Source: Ceratothoa steindachneri
Lineage: Eukaryota > Arthropoda > Malacostraca > Isopoda > Cymothoidae
DNA: 64,000 nt
Direction: 5' to 3'
NCBI GenBank assembly: GCA_963969495.1
Contig: OZ018317.1
Coordinates: 223,150,235-223,214,234 of the forward strand
Shown: positions 61,625-64,000 of the stretch, in pieces
How the letters are laid out: every line of letters begins with the position of its first letter
Numbering within the stretch: the stretch's first letter is position 1
Translations under genes and position numbers: made by a program
Notes under the pieces: model-generated
Databases searched by the model: none
The model's input: only the letters and a program-made list of their open reading frames with translations
Told to the model about the DNA's origin: nothing

Positions 61625-64000
61625 CATGCTGCAACTTGTCTGACACACACCCGGCCTAGATTTTTGTCAAACACTCTAAGTGAAAATGGAATGAGACGAG
61701 CCTCCGCAGCTCCTCCCATTTTGCCCAGTCTGCGGAAATACCATTGAAGGAATATGCCCTCCAGGCCTAGCTCAAAGGAGATGTGGGGGGCCTGTTCAAA
61801 CAGAAGACCCTCACGGGAATGGCTGTACATTTCCGTAGGCAGAGCTCCGGGCACTGTTGGCCGGACAATGCATTGTCGCCTTCGAGGACTTCTCAGGAAA
61901 GCTTGGGCTCACCATGCATGTCTTTTCCTCCCTCAGCCTTGAAACCTTATACAGGCGGGGTCCCTCCTTTGTAGGGTCAACCACCTTCGAGTCATCCAAC
62001 ATAGCACTAGGTGTGGGCCTTGGAGCCGAAACTCCTTTACTGCTGTCCTCCTTTTGGGAGGCAGCTTTAGAAACCCGGAAGATTTTCTCAGGACCAACTT
62101 CAGGGGTGTTACCTCCTGTGAGTCTAACGAGTCGGTAGAGGCGCACCGCCGTTTTGCTTTACGGGAAACTGTCATGCTGGGGAGCCCTAGTTTTAGACGG
62201 GGCTGAGTGTGAACCCTTTATGCCACCAGGTCTATGAGGGAAGAGCCCGGAGTGAGTAGAACCTGGAGAAGGGTTCCGAATGGACACAGAAACGACCATG
62301 CTCGTATGCCTGGATGGGCCAGGAGCAGAGTGTGTCTCTCTTAACATTGAGGCATAAGACATCGCAGCCAGAACCGGGGGCGACAGGACCAAGTCCTTAG
62401 CCTCACGAAATGAGAGAATCTTGGGCCTAAAGGGCCAGTATTTCCTTCTCAGGGAGATAAGCACCACATTGCTTCAAAGAAGTGGGGTGCAGCTCTCCTC
62501 AATTGAGAGACGTGGCCACACACGATCTAGACTTACCGTGTGGCCTTGGAGCAACTTACACAGACTTCAGGGAACCCCGACTTTGTGTGTCTACAGGAGC
62601 GATTCGTATGGCCGACGAAACATTGCAGTAGTAGCACCTGCGCTGCAGTGGCACGAATGCTTTCACGTGGTAGCGATACCAAACGGCATGCACCGACATA
62701 GGTTGCTTGTCACAGGCGAGCGTGACGAAGACCGTATGGGTGGGTCTCAAAGCCCCTTCCTGTTTTCTCATCACACGTTCGACCTTGACCGCTCCATGGT
62801 CAGCCAGCTCTAAGGTAATGTCATCTATGGAGTAGTCCACGAGTTCCCTCGCATAAACCACTCTTTTCATAAAGTTCATGGTAGAGTGCAGCGTCACACT
62901 AACCGGCATGGCATCAAGTGTCTGAGGGGGAATAATCATGACATTCTCGGAGTGATTCGACGCATTCGCCAGAAGGCGCCCGTCCGAGAAATGGATCACC
63001 TTCGGCTCTCTACCAATCACGCTGGCTAATGCTTTCCTCTGATGGATGATGTTGCCCTTAGCCAACATGCTGGATTCAGCAGAGTGAATAACAAGGAAGT
63101 GTTTGAAGCTAGCGGGCTTGAAAAAGCCAGGTAACCTCTGAATGAGGGGCCCCCGACATAATCGAAGCAACACTCTGTGCTCTTTTGGTCCTTGTCAGGG
63201 ACTCCCCATCCGGGAGAGCAACAGGGCTGGAAGTGCCTATCTTGGCTTGGTTGCTTACCAAATTGGCACCAGACCTGTACGCCCCCGTGGCTCCCAAGGA
63301 AGGAGAGGAGCCCATAGTCTTTTTTGTCTTGTTCCTTTTCTTTTGAGGAGAGGAGGGTGGGGAATGAATCCGCTTCTCTCTTCTGCCAGTAGGAGAACCT
63401 AGGTCAGATGGACTGGACTCAGTGAGATCCTTCTCTAAAATGGAGAAGATCTTGGCTGTCACAGGAACATCAGCCTGGGGAGGAGATCCCTCCTCTTCTT
63501 GTGTATCCTCGGGGGCCCAGAAACATCTGAGGAGAAGCTTGCACAGTGGCGGACTCGGGTTCTGTGCTTGGCACCGAGCCCGGGTTTGACCCCATGGAAG
63601 ATTCTACCATCTGGGTCCAACGAACCGGCAACCGTCGGGGAAGAGAGGGGGGGTGGGACAGGTATACTGACCCCCTGCAAGAAGGACATTAGGAGGCACA
63701 GGGCGTCGGGCACTGCAATCCCTTGCTCCCCCAAGTGGTTTGGCCCTATCGATGGTCAATTATGGGCCCCCTGCCAGCCTTCTTGGAAAGTAACGGGGGA
63801 ACTGCGGTTGTAATGAGGAAGTGGGTGAGGGGGAGTCCCCTGCACCCGAAGGCATAGGAGAGGAGTAAGCCTCCTCTCCAGTTAAAGATGTTTTTGAGGG
63901 ACCCCTGCAAAATCACAGGGGTGGGGGACCTCCTTTTCTACTTTGGAGCTACCCGAGGGCGGCTCCGACGTTGGTAAAGGGAAAGGGGCATTTTTTTTTT
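61625..64000 (-). mobile_element. I-like LINE copy h: 5' UTR, ORF1, start of endonuclease
   Basis: Minus strand. 5' UTR from the window edge to about 63,720 (AGAGGAGTAAGCCTCCTCTC, CTTCTTGGAAAGTAACGG). ORF1 then extends from about 63,700 to 61,860. The endonuclease start lies near 61,770 (GLEGIFLQWYFRRL, where canonical is QWNCRGL). It stops at about 61,625. This is the best ORF1 copy of the family in the window. Confidence 0.85.
62556..63462 (-). pseudogene. I-like LINE ORF1 (gag-like)
   Basis: Two overlapping frames. 63,462-63,109 is the N-terminal low-complexity part (MTAKIFSILEKDLTESSPSD and KKRNKTKKTMGSSPSLG). 63,173-62,556 is a 206-codon frame with the core domain: NIIHQRKALASVIGREPKVI, ARELVDYSIDDITLELADHG, AVKVERVMRKQEG, THTVFVTL, then VKAFVPLQRRCYYCN leading into a zinc-finger-like Cys pair. 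This layout is that of I/Jockey ORF1, with a nucleic-acid-binding fold followed by knuckles. The function is RNA binding and particle assembly. Broken by a frameshift near 63,140 and again after the first Cys pair. Confidence 0.8.

Overview
The window looks like eukaryotic, probably arthropod, repeat-dominated DNA. Its transposable elements belong to families that co-occur in animal genomes, especially crustaceans, chelicerates and insects: CR1 LINEs, I/Jockey-type LINEs with RNase H, Penelope-like elements (PLEs) with GIY-YIG endonuclease, Ty3/gypsy elements, a mariner, a Tc1 and a hAT element. Long (TA)n, (GA)n and (GT)n tracts lie between them. No bacterial operon, rRNA, CRISPR array or recognisable housekeeping gene is visible. 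The arthropod assignment is inference; decapod crustacean is only a guess.

Layout. 0-3.2 kb: mostly unrecognised, with a CGATA-rich terminus-like cluster and a tRNA-like SINE head. 3.2-4.4 kb: minus-strand I/Jockey LINE 3' part. 4.5-8.3 kb: two broken plus-strand CR1 copies separated by (TA)n. 8.3-10.7 kb: head-to-head PLE palindrome bordered by mirrored CT/TA and TA/GA microsatellites. 10.7-11.5 kb: 370-390 bp tandem repeat. 12-13.1 kb: decayed PLE. 14.6-18.35 kb: decayed gypsy element 1. 18.35-36.4 kb: many pieces of one I-like LINE family, all on the minus strand, interrupted by a deleted mariner (20.1-21.0), a hAT (24.0-27.8) and an apparently intact Tc1 inside the hAT. 37.6-41.5 kb: minus-strand CR1-like LINE with an ORF1 esterase, itself hit by a small LINE with a clear 12-bp target duplication. 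43.3-44.7 kb: more I-like LINE 3' ends. 44.7-46.3 kb: PLE. 46.8-51.6 kb: nearly full-length minus-strand I/Jockey LINE. 51.6-57.8 kb: unusual gypsy element 2. 57.8-58.7 kb: PLE tail. 59.2-61.2 kb: best CR1 copy. 61.4-61.6 kb: Tc1 C-terminal relic. 61.6-64 kb: I-like LINE ORF1.

Two things stand out. (1) Gypsy element 2 carries, between RNase H and integrase, an OTU-like (ovarian tumour protease fold) domain followed by a second retropepsin (DTGA). That is in addition to the usual protease between gag and RT. (2) Several short minus-strand open blocks not explained by transposons have good splice signals and compatible phases (42,739-42,579; 36,113-35,943; 33,186-33,040; 19,924-19,772 ending in a stop codon). 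They suggest a host gene of at least 23 kb whose introns are filled by the transposons described here.

Almost every element is defective through frameshifts, stops, truncation or lost catalytic residues. The exception is the Tc1 element, with a 342-codon uninterrupted transposase, matching inverted repeats and TA target duplication.
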